Positions 1 to 9,516 of a stretch of DNA of 64,000 nt are shown piece by piece. A model generated the notes under the pieces. The model made no database searches. It was not told where the DNA came from and worked only from the letters and a program-made list of their open reading frames with translations. Numbering within the stretch: position 1 is the stretch's first letter; the number at the start of each line of letters is the position of its first letter. This DNA comes from Bartonella sp. DB5-6 (GTDB taxonomy: Bacteria > Pseudomonadota > Alphaproteobacteria > Rhizobiales > Rhizobiaceae). The stretch is taken from NCBI RefSeq assembly GCF_000278115.1, contig NZ_JH725118.1, forward strand, positions 27,353-91,352. Direction: 5' to 3'. A program made the position numbers and the translations under genes.

Positions 1-2511
1 TTGCGTGATATCATCCGCAACAACACTGACTGCTCCTTGCGTGGAGATGAGACTGTCAATATTTTCAAAAGTACCAACATCAATCAGCAAACCGCCACGC
101 GCTAAGATGTATGCTGCCTCTTCATTGGACTTGGTCTCCTGTTGCTCCTTCAACGCTGCATCCTGTTGGCCCCCATTTGCTGCCCCATCGCCCTTATTGC
201 TTAAAGACGCAGCCACAAGCTTCATTTCGCCCGTAACAACACTGAGAACACCCGCTTCATTGACCACATGCCCAGCACGTTCTTTCTCAAGTCCGCCTAT
301 AGTCAAACTGTCTTCGGCAATGATCTTGCCATGCTTGTTGGTAAGAGCACCATCTAGGGACAATGCCGCAGATTTCTTGGCATAAATCAGCCCGCTATTG
401 CTCATATCCCCTGCCACATTAAGCGCAACGCTCTCACCACTAGAACCAAGTGCACCCGCATTGTGTAATTGCCCTGCGATCACAACAAAAACACCACCAC
501 TCTGAAGCAGAGCGTCAGACGCATTCTCAAGAAAAGCTTGTTGGGAGGAAGCTTGTTGACTATTCGCTTCCTCTTGTGCGTTCAGCATCAGATGCAAATC
601 ATGGATTGCAATAAGCGTGCCTTGGTTTGTAAGGGCACCGGCATGCGCATTGATGCTCTCACCACGCATTATGCCGTTATTTATGACCCCATCACGCACT
701 TGAAAGGTTAACGCTCCACCTTGTGCTTCTATAGTCCCCGCTTGGGTTAGCGCACCCGCGCTCAAGCCCACATCATGACCTAAAAGCGTACTGTTCGTGC
801 TGGTTGTAACCATGCCACCCGCTGTCACGGCAACCTTCTGCACACCGATAATATCACCCTTGTGATTGAGGGCACCATAGGCATCCAGCGTTACCTCCCC
901 ATTGGACAAAACAATACCTTCTTGGAAAAGATCACCGCTACGTGCATAAAGGTCTATTTTTTGTTCTGCGACTAAATTGGCGCGTGATCTAAGCTGTGCT
1001 GCTTCCACCAAAAGAGAGCCGCCGGCACTATAGTGACCAGCCCCTATGGTGAGGGCACCATCGGCTTTCACAATAACATTCCCCTTGGCACCAATATGGT
1101 TGTTTAAAGCACTGATTTGATTGGTTTTAATCGTCAGATCGCCAAGGGAAGAGACTCCAGCCTGATCATTGTCTTGCGCACGGCTTAAATCAATTGTTGC
1201 TGCTTGGATCTCTAAAAGATCGCTCGCTGCTATCCGCCCCTCTCCCGCCTCAAGCTTCGTTGCCTGTAAATGCAAAGAACCCGTAGCACTCTGTGTGCCA
1301 TCAATGCCTATACCACTCGCCAATAGCGCATCACGCTCAAGTTTGATCGTATTGGCGTTCACTGTAACAACATCACCTGCAGCAACGCGTGCATGCTCTG
1401 CAAGTTCAACATTGTTCAAAGCCTTCAGTTCAACTGCTTTTTCTGAAAAAAGGAGAGCTTTCACATGCACACTGTCGTGATGAGAGTGAACCTTTACCGC
1501 TCCTTTGGCACGTGCTTTGGCAAGCACCAGCTTGCCATCACTTGTCAATCTCATGGCGCCTGCATTGGCAACCATGTTCCCATGCATTTTAACACCAGCA
1601 CCTTTATCGTTGGCAAGAACGCGGATCTGACCCGCATACATTCCGCCAAACTCACTGGAATCAATCGCAAATTCCGGTTCTTTGCCATCAGAGCCTAGCG
1701 ATGTTGCTTCTCGTTTGTGATAATCAAAATGATTATGCCCCGCGATAACAGCTAGCTCCCCTTTGACCTGTATGGGACCTGATACACTGATCTTGCGCGA
1801 AACAAGATCAAAAATATCTAATGAACTCCCATCAGCACCATGAGACCCAATGGTGATGTTGCCACCTTCAACGCGAAAACCGCTTAAACTCCCATCGGCT
1901 CCAATAATTGGCAGTCCACTCGATAAGGTCACCCGCGGTGTATTAATAAAGCCGCAACCGTTACAAGTAATCCCATTGGGATTGGCAATAATAACATCAG
2001 CCGTTTGCCCGTGTACTTCGCTCACACCTTCAAGACGCGAGCGGTTGGCACTCACCACTTCATTAAGAATAACCTTTGCTGCACCGCTATAACGCAAATT
2101 GCCATTACCAGGCACCAATCCCCCAAGCTGTGAAGGCGAAACCTCCTTGGTAGAATTGTTTAAAATCACGCCATGGGTATCAACATTGAAATTGTCATAT
2201 TTGTTATGAGAAAGACCTTGTCCATTGGGGCGGACAATATCAATTAACGGCACACCATTGCCTGCTACTCCCACCGTGGGGCGAAAAATAGAACTCACCC
2301 CTTCTGCCGCTTTAATTCCTTGGCTTTCTTGTACAACAGGGCTTTGTGCCCTAATCGCTTGCGCTTGCACTAACAGAGGTTGAAAAGCCAAGCAAAAGCT
2401 TAAAACCAGTGAAATTCCCTTGTGCGCCCCTTGTTGCAAAATACCAAGAGCGCGCTGCACTAGCTTGTATCCATATCCCAATTTATGCTTTTGATTTTTC
2501 AATCCCCGCAT
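1..2511 (-). CDS. fhaB: Filamentous haemagglutinin (TpsA/FhaB), 5' portion; runs off the window edge
   Basis: This is the first 837 codons of a large two-partner-secretion exoprotein, open without a stop to the window edge. ATG at 2511 is preceded by GGAGG at about 2517-2521, which fixes the start. Residues 1 to about 52 form an extended signal peptide: a basic stretch, a second hydrophobic segment, then VQAQA. The TPS haemagglutination domain follows and contains the family motif NPNGI, directly followed by a CNGC pair. The rest is degenerate beta-helix repeats rich in Asn, Gly and Ala, typical of FhaB-like adhesins. Such proteins are exported through FhaC, whose gene lies 92 bp upstream in the same direction, so the two are probably cotranscribed. 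The C-terminal effector part, if any, is outside the window, so adhesin versus contact-dependent toxin cannot be decided. Confidence 0.9.
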   Translation of the reverse strand, partial: MRGLKNQKHKLGYGYKLVQRALGILQQGAHKGISLVLSFCLAFQPLLVQAQAIRAQSPVVQESQGIKAAEGVSSIFRPTVGVAGNGVPLIDIVRPNGQGLSHNKYDNFNVDTHGVILNNSTKEVSPSQLGGLVPGNGNLRYSGAAKVILNEVVSANRSRLEGVSEVHGQTADVIIANPNGITCNGCGFINTPRVTLSSGLPIIGADGSLSGFRVEGGNITIGSHGADGSSLDIFDLVSRKISVSGPIQVKGELAVIAGHNHFDYHKREATSLGSDGKEPEFAIDSSEFGGMYAGQIRVLANDKGAGVKMHGNMVANAGAMRLTSDGKLVLAKARAKGAVKVHSHHDSVHVKALLFSEKAVELKALNNVELAEHARVAAGDVVTVNANTIKLERDALLASGIGIDGTQSATGSLHLQATKLEAGEGRIAASDLLEIQAATIDLSRAQDNDQAGVSSLGDLTIKTNQISALNNHIGAKGNVIVKADGALTIGAGHYSAGGSLLVEAAQLRSRANLVAEQKIDLYARSGDLFQEGIVLSNGEVTLDAYGALNHKGDIIGVQKVAVTAGGMVTTSTNSTLLGHDVGLSAGALTQAGTIEAQGGALTFQVRDGVINNGIMRGESINAHAGALTNQGTLIAIHDLHLMLNAQEEANSQQASSQQAFLENASDALLQSGGVFVVIAGQLHNAGALGSSGESVALNVAGDMSNSGLIYAKKSAALSLDGALTNKHGKIIAEDSLTIGGLEKERAGHVVNEAGVLSVVTGEMKLVAASLSNKGDGAANGGQQDAALKEQQETKSNEEAAYILARGGLLIDVGTFENIDSLISTQGAVSVVADDITQ

Positions 2512-2603
2512 CTTTGCCTCCTTATAAATCTTCTCTCTCTTTGTAAAAAAATAACCCCAAATGGGTGTAAATAGCTGAGTGATCATCTAACCGCCTCTGT
2601 ACT

Positions 2604-4367
2604 TTAAAATCTTAACAAAGCTCGCATTTGAAAAACGCCCGTTGTGTTGTCCTTCTCTCTTTGTGTCGATTGGGTTAAAATATTCGAATAAGACACATCA
2701 ACATCCAAAATCTCTCCGCTTGCATGAAAGCCCACGGTTGCCCCAACAAGGCTACCACCAAAACTGTTTTTGCTTACATCATTGGCCACTGTCCCCAGAT
2801 CAAGCGCCATATAAGGGGCAAATTGGCTCATAAATTTACGCCCCATGCTCGAAGAAAAACTTGGCAACAACAGCGACAATTCATTGCGCCAAAACACCCC
2901 ATTATTGCCGTAATAAATCGCCTCACGCACCCCGCGCACAGATGAACTACCACCAAGCGACATTTGCTCTGAACTAAACAAAGTATCAGGCGACAATTGT
3001 CCGGAGAACAAAGTGTTATAGCGGAAATTAAACTGGCGAAGCGAAAAGGGACGCATATAGCTTAGGGAAAAAGACAATTTGGAAAATTGCCCTTTGGGTG
3101 CATTTTTTGTCGAAGTTTCTTGCTCTTTATCGTCATAAGCGCCAAGAATTGCCAATCCCTTATGAAACCCTATATGCGCGCTTAATTCTCCTCCAAGCCA
3201 CTTACGCGAATGATCAAGCTCAAAGGTTGCAATAGCCAATTTACGGCTGGAAACATCAACTCTACTGCCCATAATAAAATTATCAGAATATTTCCATGTC
3301 AACCGTCCTGTAAGCCACGTCTTGCCCTCTTGATCACGGTCAATAACCCGTGAAATCCACGGTGTAAGCGATAAAGACTTCCCCGATGTCATAATGTCAG
3401 AAAATATTCCCTTAACACTCGAATGATATTGGCTCCAAATACCATCAAAACCCGCTGTCCAATAACCATAGGGAATAGAAAATGAACCCGTTACCGTATC
3501 ACTATTGGGACGCTTTTTGGAGAAGTGATACGGTCCACCATCCATGGAGCGCTGATAGCTGAACGACCATTGATCATTGGATCCTAACAGATCATCAAAA
3601 GAAAAGCTCAAGCGCGTTTGGTAAAGCCCTGTTGCTTTAGCGCCAAGATTATCGCTGGAAAGCGTGATAAGCCAAGGCTTCTGTTTGTCAATGTGAAGAT
3701 CAAGAATAGAGCCACCAGGAATTCCTCCAGCACCAAGGCTAATGGTAGCTTGGCGAGAAAAAAGTCTATTGATTTGATCAAGCCCTTGCTCTATCTGGCG
3801 CAAGTTGGTTGGTTTTCCAATCAGATCTGGAAATGCCGTGATGATTTCTCCTTGAAGTCTCCTCTCAACTTTATGCCCATCAAGGGTAATAGCTTCCATC
3901 ACACCTTCAACAACAACAATCTTGAGATGACCGCCGCTTAAATCTTGCTCGGGCAAATAAGCCCGCACCGCAATATAACCGCGCTTCATATAAAGCTTGG
4001 TCACCGCTTTAAGCACTTGGTTGATTTCGGCAATACCCAAACATCGCCCTTCCCAAAGGGAAAGAGCCTCATGAAGGTCGGCGCGAGAAATCAACTGAAC
4101 ACCAAAAAGTTCAATGCTTTTGATCGGCAAACAGCTTTTCTCTGTTGAAACACCATCAAAAGCTGTAGAGCCATCATCCGGCAAAGATATCCTACGCGTT
4201 TCTCTCCTACGGTGTAATTGTTGAAAATGCTGTTCTTGTGTTTGTTGACGTTGTATCCTCTCCGATTGATCAATCGCTTGCTCATGAATGCTTTGTGCAA
4301 GATTCGGCAACGAGAAAAGGCACAAAAAAGCCGTGGCATACACAAAGGAAAATAAAAAACGGCGCAT
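2604..4367 (-). CDS. fhaC: Two-partner secretion outer-membrane transporter (TpsB; FhaC/ShlB/HecB family)
   Basis: 587 aa. Residues 1-25 are a Sec signal peptide. Residues about 26-75 are a charged Gln-rich linker. Residues about 80-157 form the POTRA region (CLPIKSIELFG through KIVVVEGVMEAI). The rest is an Omp85-like 16-strand beta-barrel with the conserved VRG motif (SSVRGVREAIYYG) near residue 500 and a C-terminal aromatic residue (RALLRF), as expected for outer-membrane insertion. The family binds the TPS domain of its partner in the periplasm and threads it to the surface. Gene order transporter-then-exoprotein, same strand, 92 bp apart, makes FhaB at 1-2511 the evident substrate. Length is normal for the family and no frame damage is seen. 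Confidence 0.93.
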   Translation of the reverse strand: MRRFLFSFVYATAFLCLFSLPNLAQSIHEQAIDQSERIQRQQTQEQHFQQLHRRRETRRISLPDDGSTAFDGVSTEKSCLPIKSIELFGVQLISRADLHEALSLWEGRCLGIAEINQVLKAVTKLYMKRGYIAVRAYLPEQDLSGGHLKIVVVEGVMEAITLDGHKVERRLQGEIITAFPDLIGKPTNLRQIEQGLDQINRLFSRQATISLGAGGIPGGSILDLHIDKQKPWLITLSSDNLGAKATGLYQTRLSFSFDDLLGSNDQWSFSYQRSMDGGPYHFSKKRPNSDTVTGSFSIPYGYWTAGFDGIWSQYHSSVKGIFSDIMTSGKSLSLTPWISRVIDRDQEGKTWLTGRLTWKYSDNFIMGSRVDVSSRKLAIATFELDHSRKWLGGELSAHIGFHKGLAILGAYDDKEQETSTKNAPKGQFSKLSFSLSYMRPFSLRQFNFRYNTLFSGQLSPDTLFSSEQMSLGGSSSVRGVREAIYYGNNGVFWRNELSLLLPSFSSSMGRKFMSQFAPYMALDLGTVANDVSKNSFGGSLVGATVGFHASGEILDVDVSYSNILTQSTQREKDNTTGVFQMRALLRF

Positions 4368-5800
4368 TCATTGTGCCCCCTCAAAGTGAGCAACGAAATG
4401 AACCATATCATCAGCGTCACAGAAACAATCGCTAATCGCGTAACAATTTTTTAACTTTTTGATGAGAATAATGCTGCTAAAATTTAAGAGAAAAGCATAA
4501 ACTATAGCATATATATTTGCTTTATTGTCGGTGCGAACCATATCATTCCCCCTGCTTTTGAAAATTTTACAATAATACTGTTAAACGACAATCATACACT
4601 CTATACGCTTCTTAATTTAAGGTGCTATATGTGATATAATTTTGAGCTTCAAGTAAAGCCTTTTATTCACAGAATATATCTAATTTATTGGAACTGTTAC
4701 ATATTAGAGACAACAAGAGCCTATCCATTATTATCTCCTGATAAGAAAAATAGCATGAAAATAGCTTATTTACTACAAAAGCAAAAAAGAAAGTTTGTGA
4801 TAACATAACTGATGTGGTGCTAGCACATTTTAAAACTGCTTAGTGTTAAGACCTATAAAAAGAGCGGCATCGTGAATAATGCCAATCGCTATGCTGTTGA
4901 AACCGTTGGAAACCCTGCTTATCCATTGGAGTTGTTTCAAAGGGTTATTACCGTAAGTTTAGAGACAATGAAGATTGTTAAGAACCTACCACAATTGGAA
5001 TTAAGAAAAACTGAATAGGCTTATGAGATATGCTCACATTCTGGGCATGCTAATTATGGAGGCTTTTGAATATTAGTTTACAGCTACACTTCTATAAGCA
5101 TCTTATTATTAAATTGGTTATAGGATGATTTAAGGCAATCTAAAAAGAACTCTTTATCATGCGTTATTCTAAAAAGAAATCATTTGCACTTTTAAACACT
5201 CTACTTTGGATTGCTGTAAGACTTATAAAAAATCCTATCTTAAAGTGAATACGCTTCTTTTACATTGCTTTTAAAAGACTATATCGTATTCTAAAATGAT
5301 AGCTTTATAGTTTAAAAATCTCTGTTTAAAGAGATTTTGATAATCTCTATAATTATCAGTTTCTCTTTAGATGTTTTATAACAAATAAACCACATTATCA
5401 TCTTTATCATTTCCCTTATGAAAATAAAAAATGATGCCATGACTATAAAGAACATAACAGCTATAGAGAAAGCAAAAATGCAAATGAAGGCATTGGTTAT
5501 AAGAGCGCGGTGCTATTAAGGTTGTTTACATTAGAGACCCTTATAAACAAAATTCACAAAAAATTTAAAATTCACTTAGTAAAAAAATTGATAGGTTATA
5601 AAGATAAAAAAACGCATTATGAGAGCGTTTCTAAATATTATAAATGTATAGATTCAAAAAATAACGCAATCATTTTATAAAGCCATAATATAGCTTTAAA
5701 AGCACATAAATATAAAATAATAAATTAATAATCATATAAACAATATGGATACGTAACGTATTTAAAAAAGTGCTAAAAATATCAAAAAGATAAAATATTA
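4368..5800. other. AT-rich gene-poor stretch upstream of fhaC
   Basis: About 1.4 kb with no intact gene. The part next to 4367 must hold the fhaC-fhaB promoter, but I could not single out one convincing -35/-10 pair. The only coding trace I trust is the short helicase-like fragment near 4824-5018. The rest is low-complexity AT-rich DNA with many stops in all frames. Together with 7571-8910 it suggests a decayed mobile or phage-derived region. Confidence 0.6.
4824..5018 (+). pseudogene. C-terminal fragment resembling a large helicase/restriction-type protein
   Basis: A 64-codon open stretch without a start codon, bounded upstream by TAG. Its end reads NRYAVETVGNPAYPLELF followed by RVITVSLETMKIVKNLP and a stop. 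From memory this resembles the extreme C-terminus of long predicted helicase/methylase proteins (COG4889-like), whose last segment carries a hydrophobic VI-VS-ET-IV pattern. Only that tail is present and nothing upstream continues it, so it is a remnant if real. The family assignment is a memory-based inference, not a search result. It sits in the decaying region between fhaC and the beta-helix genes. Confidence 0.35.
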
Positions 5801-5801
5801 T

Positions 5802-5830
5802 TTGACAATAAATACGTATTTTGTTATATA
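5802..5830 (+). promoter_or_regulatory. Consensus-like sigma-70 promoter
   Basis: TTGACA at 5802-5807, a 17-nt spacer, then TATATA at 5825-5830. This is a perfect -35 hexamer with near-optimal spacing. Transcription would start near 5837 and give a leader of about 230 nt before the ATG at 6070. The first base pairs of that leader are the structured element described next. Confidence 0.7.
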
Positions 5831-5836
5831 ACTAAT

Positions 5837-6069
5837 CAAGTGATCAAAACACTTACAGTTAGCGAAAAGGTTACGAAACAACCTTTCCAAAGTCTTTAAA
5901 TACTGACTATCTTTTATGCTGTGATTGGCATATATGATAATTTTGTCGGGTGTAGTTACGCCATAAAATACCTTTATGGGAAAAGCGTAACAACGGACTA
6001 ACTGCCGTGTTTTGAGCGCCCGGCGCCCTTAGAGTGTCAATTCAAAACCTTAACAGTTAGGATTTAATT
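5837..6069 (+). ncRNA. Structured 5' leader RNA / candidate cis-regulatory switch
   Basis: Three directly visible elements. (1) AAGGTT/AACCTT hairpin near 5868-5886. (2) A long hairpin: GTTACGC 5955-5961 with GCGTAAC 5985-5991, and CATAAA 5962-5967 with TTTATG 5973-5978, with a five-base loop and a one-sided GGAAAA bulge. (3) ACGG 5993-5996 with CCGT 6005-6008, presenting CTAACTG (5998-6004) in its loop. That loop is exactly complementary to two CAGTTAG copies: 5856-5862 near the transcript start and 6054-6060, which overlaps the Shine-Dalgarno position just before the ATG at 6070. Alternative pairing could hide or free the ribosome site. It does not match a riboswitch class I recognise. Bartonella-specific Brt leader RNAs are a possible relative, but I cannot confirm this. 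Confidence 0.5.
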
Positions 6070-6553
6070 ATGACAAATATCTCAAAAAAAACCCCGTTAT
6101 CTCTCATATTGCAAATGAAACCGCGCTTGTTAATAAACAAGAGCCTGCAAAAAATACGAATTTACTAATGAAAGTTTCACTTTTGATGGGATCACTTTAC
6201 ACCGTATACGTGCTTTAAGAGATTTTGATGATGTCAAGGCGGGGGACCTCGGCGGTTTTATTGAAAAGGAAAGTAACTTATCACATGAGGGCAATTGCTG
6301 GGTATATGATAATGCTGCGTTTTTTTTGCACGCTAGTGTCTATGATAATGCTAAAATTTATAATGAAACTAAAATTTTTAGACATGCCAAGGTTTATGGC
6401 AATGCTAGGGTTTATGAAAACGCCCGTATAGCAAATAATGTACATGTTTGTGAAAATGCTCATATCCATGGCATTGCTGTTATTCGTGAAAATGTTGGGG
6501 GTCTACTGAGATTAAAACCTATATTGAACGGCTCTCCCCTTATGGTGAATTAG
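6070..6553 (+). pseudogene. Broken YdcK-like left-handed beta-helix (hexapeptide-type) protein
   Basis: The reading frame starts at ATG 6070 but needs two shifts to match its intact neighbour at 6691. One falls in the poly-A run near 6084-6091 and one in the poly-A run near 6149-6154; each looks one A short. After the second shift it reads KKYEFTNES, then RALRDFDDVKAGDLGGFIEKE, nearly the same as the intact gene. Repeats of the form YGNARVYENARI follow. It then diverges and ends at 6553, far shorter than the neighbour (no second half of the helix). The family resembles Escherichia coli YdcK and related phage-borne proteins with tandem five/six-residue beta-helix coils; their function is unknown. 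It is the first gene downstream of the structured leader. Confidence 0.65.
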
Positions 6554-6690
6554 AGATTGTCTATGTCTCACCAAAAATAAAGCAGCATAATTGAACGCAC
6601 GGGTGGTGCGGGGGCGCCTGCTTTTCAACCAAATATTCCCATTCCAAATTTTAGCAAACGTTTATCACATTAGATTGTGAGGGTATTCTT

Positions 6691-7470
6691 ATGTGCAAAA
6701 AATACCAATTAACAAATGAAAGCAAACAAATTAAAGATCGGATGACTAAACAGATTACAAACCTTTATCGCATTAAAGCTCTAAAAGATTTTGATGATGT
6801 CAAAGCTGGCGATCTAGGCGGCTTTATTGAAAAGGAAGCCAACCTCTCTCATGAGGGCAATTGCTGGGTTTATGATGATGCGTGGGTTTATGGGCATGCC
6901 CGTGTTTGTGACAATGCAAAAATACGTCATAACTCTCAAATCTGTGGTCATGTCTATGGCAATGCTGAGATCTATGGCAAGGCTTTTATCTCTCAATATG
7001 CAAAAATTTATGACAATGCTTGTGTCTATGGCATTGCCCATGTGGCTGGTTATGTTTATGGCAATGCCCATGTGGGAGGGAGCGCCCGTGTTTATACAGA
7101 AGCACATATTTATGACAATGCTCACCTTTCTCATAATGCGTGGGTTTATAATTATGCAAGGGTTTATGGGCATGCAAAGGTTTCGGGTTCTGCCTGTGTT
7201 TACAGCCATGCTAAAATTTATAATTATGCTGTTGTTAATAGCCGTGCAAAAATTTATGGCAAAGTTTATGGCAATGCTAGTGTGGGGGGCAATGCTGAGG
7301 TTTATGGTTCTGTTTATGGCAATGCCAAGATCTCATATTATACAAAGGTCTGGGGTAAAGCTTATGGCAAGGCAAAATTAAACAAACAAAGTAAGCTAAG
7401 GGTGGTACCCAAAAATTGTGAGGTTTATGAAAGCGATAATGTTGTCAAGATTGTTGATACAGAAGAGTAA
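6691..7470 (+). CDS. YdcK-like tandem-repeat beta-helix protein
   Basis: 259 aa. Residues 1-60 form a conserved head ending in FDDVKAGDLGGFIEKEANLS, a phrase shared with YdcK-like proteins. Residues about 70-235 are some 25 imperfect short repeats of the type VYGNAxV/AxIYDNA, in which small (Ala/Gly) and aliphatic or Tyr positions alternate as in left-handed parallel beta-helices. The tail (LRVVPKNCEVYESDNVVKIV) is charged and non-repeated. There is no signal peptide or membrane segment, so it is likely cytosolic. No catalytic residues can be assigned and an acyltransferase role should not be assumed. The start at 6691 follows a weak GAGGG (about 6678). It is a close paralogue of the broken gene upstream, so a tandem duplication is likely. 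Confidence 0.75.
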   Translation: MCKKYQLTNESKQIKDRMTKQITNLYRIKALKDFDDVKAGDLGGFIEKEANLSHEGNCWVYDDAWVYGHARVCDNAKIRHNSQICGHVYGNAEIYGKAFISQYAKIYDNACVYGIAHVAGYVYGNAHVGGSARVYTEAHIYDNAHLSHNAWVYNYARVYGHAKVSGSACVYSHAKIYNYAVVNSRAKIYGKVYGNASVGGNAEVYGSVYGNAKISYYTKVWGKAYGKAKLNKQSKLRVVPKNCEVYESDNVVKIVDTEE

Positions 7471-7536
7471 AAAAACAAACGTGGGGGCGCTTTTCTTATG
7501 GCTATAAGCGCATCATAAAAGAGAAAATTCAAAAAA

Positions 7537-7568
7537 GAAAGCCGTGCCATTTACGTGACGCGGCTTTC
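7537..7568 (-). terminator. Inverted repeat, terminator-like on the minus strand
   Basis: GAAAGCCG at 7537-7544 pairs with CGGCTTTC at 7561-7568. The A-run just left of it (7531-7536) reads as a T-run when transcribed on the minus strand, giving a classical stem plus U-tract in that direction. On the plus strand, where it follows the beta-helix gene, no U-tract is present, although the stem may still help end that transcript. Confidence 0.5.
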
Positions 7569-7570
7569 AA

Positions 7571-8910
7571 ATAGCGTTTCTTATTGATTAAAATGAATCA
7601 TCCACAATGGAGTAATCAGCGCCTATATACAAAACGTATCATATTGCAAGCGCTCTATTGTCTTTATTAAAACTTATCAAAAGGAATGTAAATGATAGGT
7701 ATAATCTTGATAGCATTCATTTGAATAAGAGAAATTGTAAACGCTTTTATGGCTATCAAACAAACGTATCAAATAAATCACAATGCTTTATAGATTTATC
7801 AATCCAATCAAAAGAAATATGTATTAAGTGAATAGTTTGTAACAAAATCCGTTTTTACATTTACGAGCGTTGGTTTTTTAAAACAGCGTTTCATAAGATA
7901 AATAAACAAACGCTTTTATCAAACGCAAAGCTTTAAAAACTGTTATAAACATCAGTTTCAAACGTTTAAACGTTCATTTAGAAAGGTTCTCATAAATGTC
8001 TTTTCTCTTTGCACTCAAACGTAACTTCTTTATAAATTAGCCGGTCCATTTTTGGGCTCGTTAAAATCAACCAGCTCAAATTCGAACTCGTTACCTTTAA
8101 AATAAAGCATTCTTTAAACAATGTCGCTTTTGACTCAAAATTAAGTAAAATCCCATGCCTTTATGATGTTACAATGGTTTTGAATTTTGCTTGCTTATCT
8201 TGGTCTCAATAGGTGCTTCCAAATTTGGGGTGACCCCATTTGGCTTCGTATTTTTAAACGATAACTTTTAAAACGTTTATTGATAGCTTGCTTTATATTC
8301 ATTAAAAAGCTTTTGGTCATAAGATATAACGTTTTGAATTTCATATCTGTTTATTTCCTTACTCCGGTAAAAAAATACCGTGGTTTTAAAAACGATCTTG
8401 TCTTTAAATCCTTTTATGCAATTTTTATAAATTAAACCTATAAGCTTATGACAGTTTCAAACGATTACTTTCTTATAGGATAATCTAATGTTGCGATTAC
8501 ATTTTTAGATTTTACGCTTCTCAATTTTGAGAACTGTAATTTTATGTTTTTATCATGCGATTAACAATCCAATCATTAAAACAAGATGTGATCTTTAAAC
8601 GTATATTATCGATAATTACAAACAACTAAATTTTAAACAATGTGATTTGTGCTGTGATAAAAACGTATCATAAAATTTATAAACTGTTATGAATGATAGC
8701 TGCTTTTCATTTCATTTGAATAACACATGCGTTATAATATTTACATCATGATTTTGCTTTTTATGGTCTATTCATACATGGCAATTGTTTATAAAAAATG
8801 GTCAAATGAATCACGTATAAAAGGATGGATTCTTAAGTGGACTCATATAAAATAATTTCATACAAACTATTGATTTTACCGTGTTTTTATGTACAATACG
8901 GTTTATTTTC
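7571..8910. other. Gene-poor AT-rich stretch
   Basis: About 1.3 kb with no intact gene on either strand. Around 8035-8210 the minus strand has a short open stretch in two frames (one ends DFNEPKNGPANL before a stop) that might be a relic, but it has no start and I do not recognise it. No thiamine-pyrophosphate riboswitch signature is present before thiE. The last 150 bp must carry the thiE promoter, which I could not pick out. Confidence 0.55.
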
Positions 8911-9516
8911 ATGAAACTGGACCCATTCTATCTCATTGTTGATAATGCTGATTGGGTTGAACGCTTGATTCCTCTTGGAGTCAAACTCATACAATTGCGC
9001 ATGAAAAATGAAAATTTAAAAGTAATCCGTCAACATATTAAGCATGCAAAAAATATATGTGATAAATTGGGAATACAATTAATCATTAATGATCATTGGG
9101 AAATAGCAATTGATGAAAAATGCAATTTTATTCATCTTGGTCAAGAAGACTTAAGCAGTGCTGATCTTCTTGCAATTCGTAAAAATGGTATAAGGTTTGG
9201 TCTTAGCACACATGATGAACAGGAATTAGATATCGCACTTTCTGTTAATTCTGACTATGTTGCACTTGGTCCTATTTATCCAACAATCTTAAAAGAAATG
9301 AAATGGAAACCTCAAGGGCTAGAAAAAATCAAACGATGGAGAAAACGGATTGGTGCTATACCTTTAGTGGGCATTGGTGGTTTAACACCAGAACGTGCTC
9401 TTGGTGTTTTAAAAGCAGGAGCCAATAGTGCTGCTGTTGTAACCGATATTATCCTCCATAAAAAACCTGAACAGCGTGTCCAACAGTGGTTAAAGGTAAC
9501 AAAAGCATGGCGTTGA
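8911..9516 (+). CDS. thiE: Thiamine-phosphate synthase
   Basis: 201 aa from ATG 8911 (MKLDPFYLIVDNAD). An in-frame GTG at 8881 would add ten unconserved residues, so I prefer 8911, although no strong Shine-Dalgarno is visible. The enzyme condenses HMP pyrophosphate with thiazole phosphate to thiamine phosphate, in the cytosol. Visible family features: QLRMKN near the N-terminus (diphosphate/Mg region), LIINDHWEIAI, HLGQEDL, GLSTHDEQEL, YVALGPIYPT and the phosphate loop GIGGLTPERAL. All are in the expected TIM-barrel order. The 3' end overlaps thiD by 10 bp, so the two are translationally coupled. No other thiamine genes are nearby, which suggests use of salvaged or separately made precursors. 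Confidence 0.92.
   Translation: MKLDPFYLIVDNADWVERLIPLGVKLIQLRMKNENLKVIRQHIKHAKNICDKLGIQLIINDHWEIAIDEKCNFIHLGQEDLSSADLLAIRKNGIRFGLSTHDEQELDIALSVNSDYVALGPIYPTILKEMKWKPQGLEKIKRWRKRIGAIPLVGIGGLTPERALGVLKAGANSAAVVTDIILHKKPEQRVQQWLKVTKAWR

Noticed and set aside
8035-8210. Minus-strand open stretches ending DFNEPKNGPANL
   Set aside because: No start codon, two frames open at once, and no family recognised; kept only as a possible relic.
8700-8910. TPP riboswitch before thiE
   Set aside because: None of the conserved thi-box words (CTGAGA, ACCTGATC-type) are present on the plus strand in the leader.
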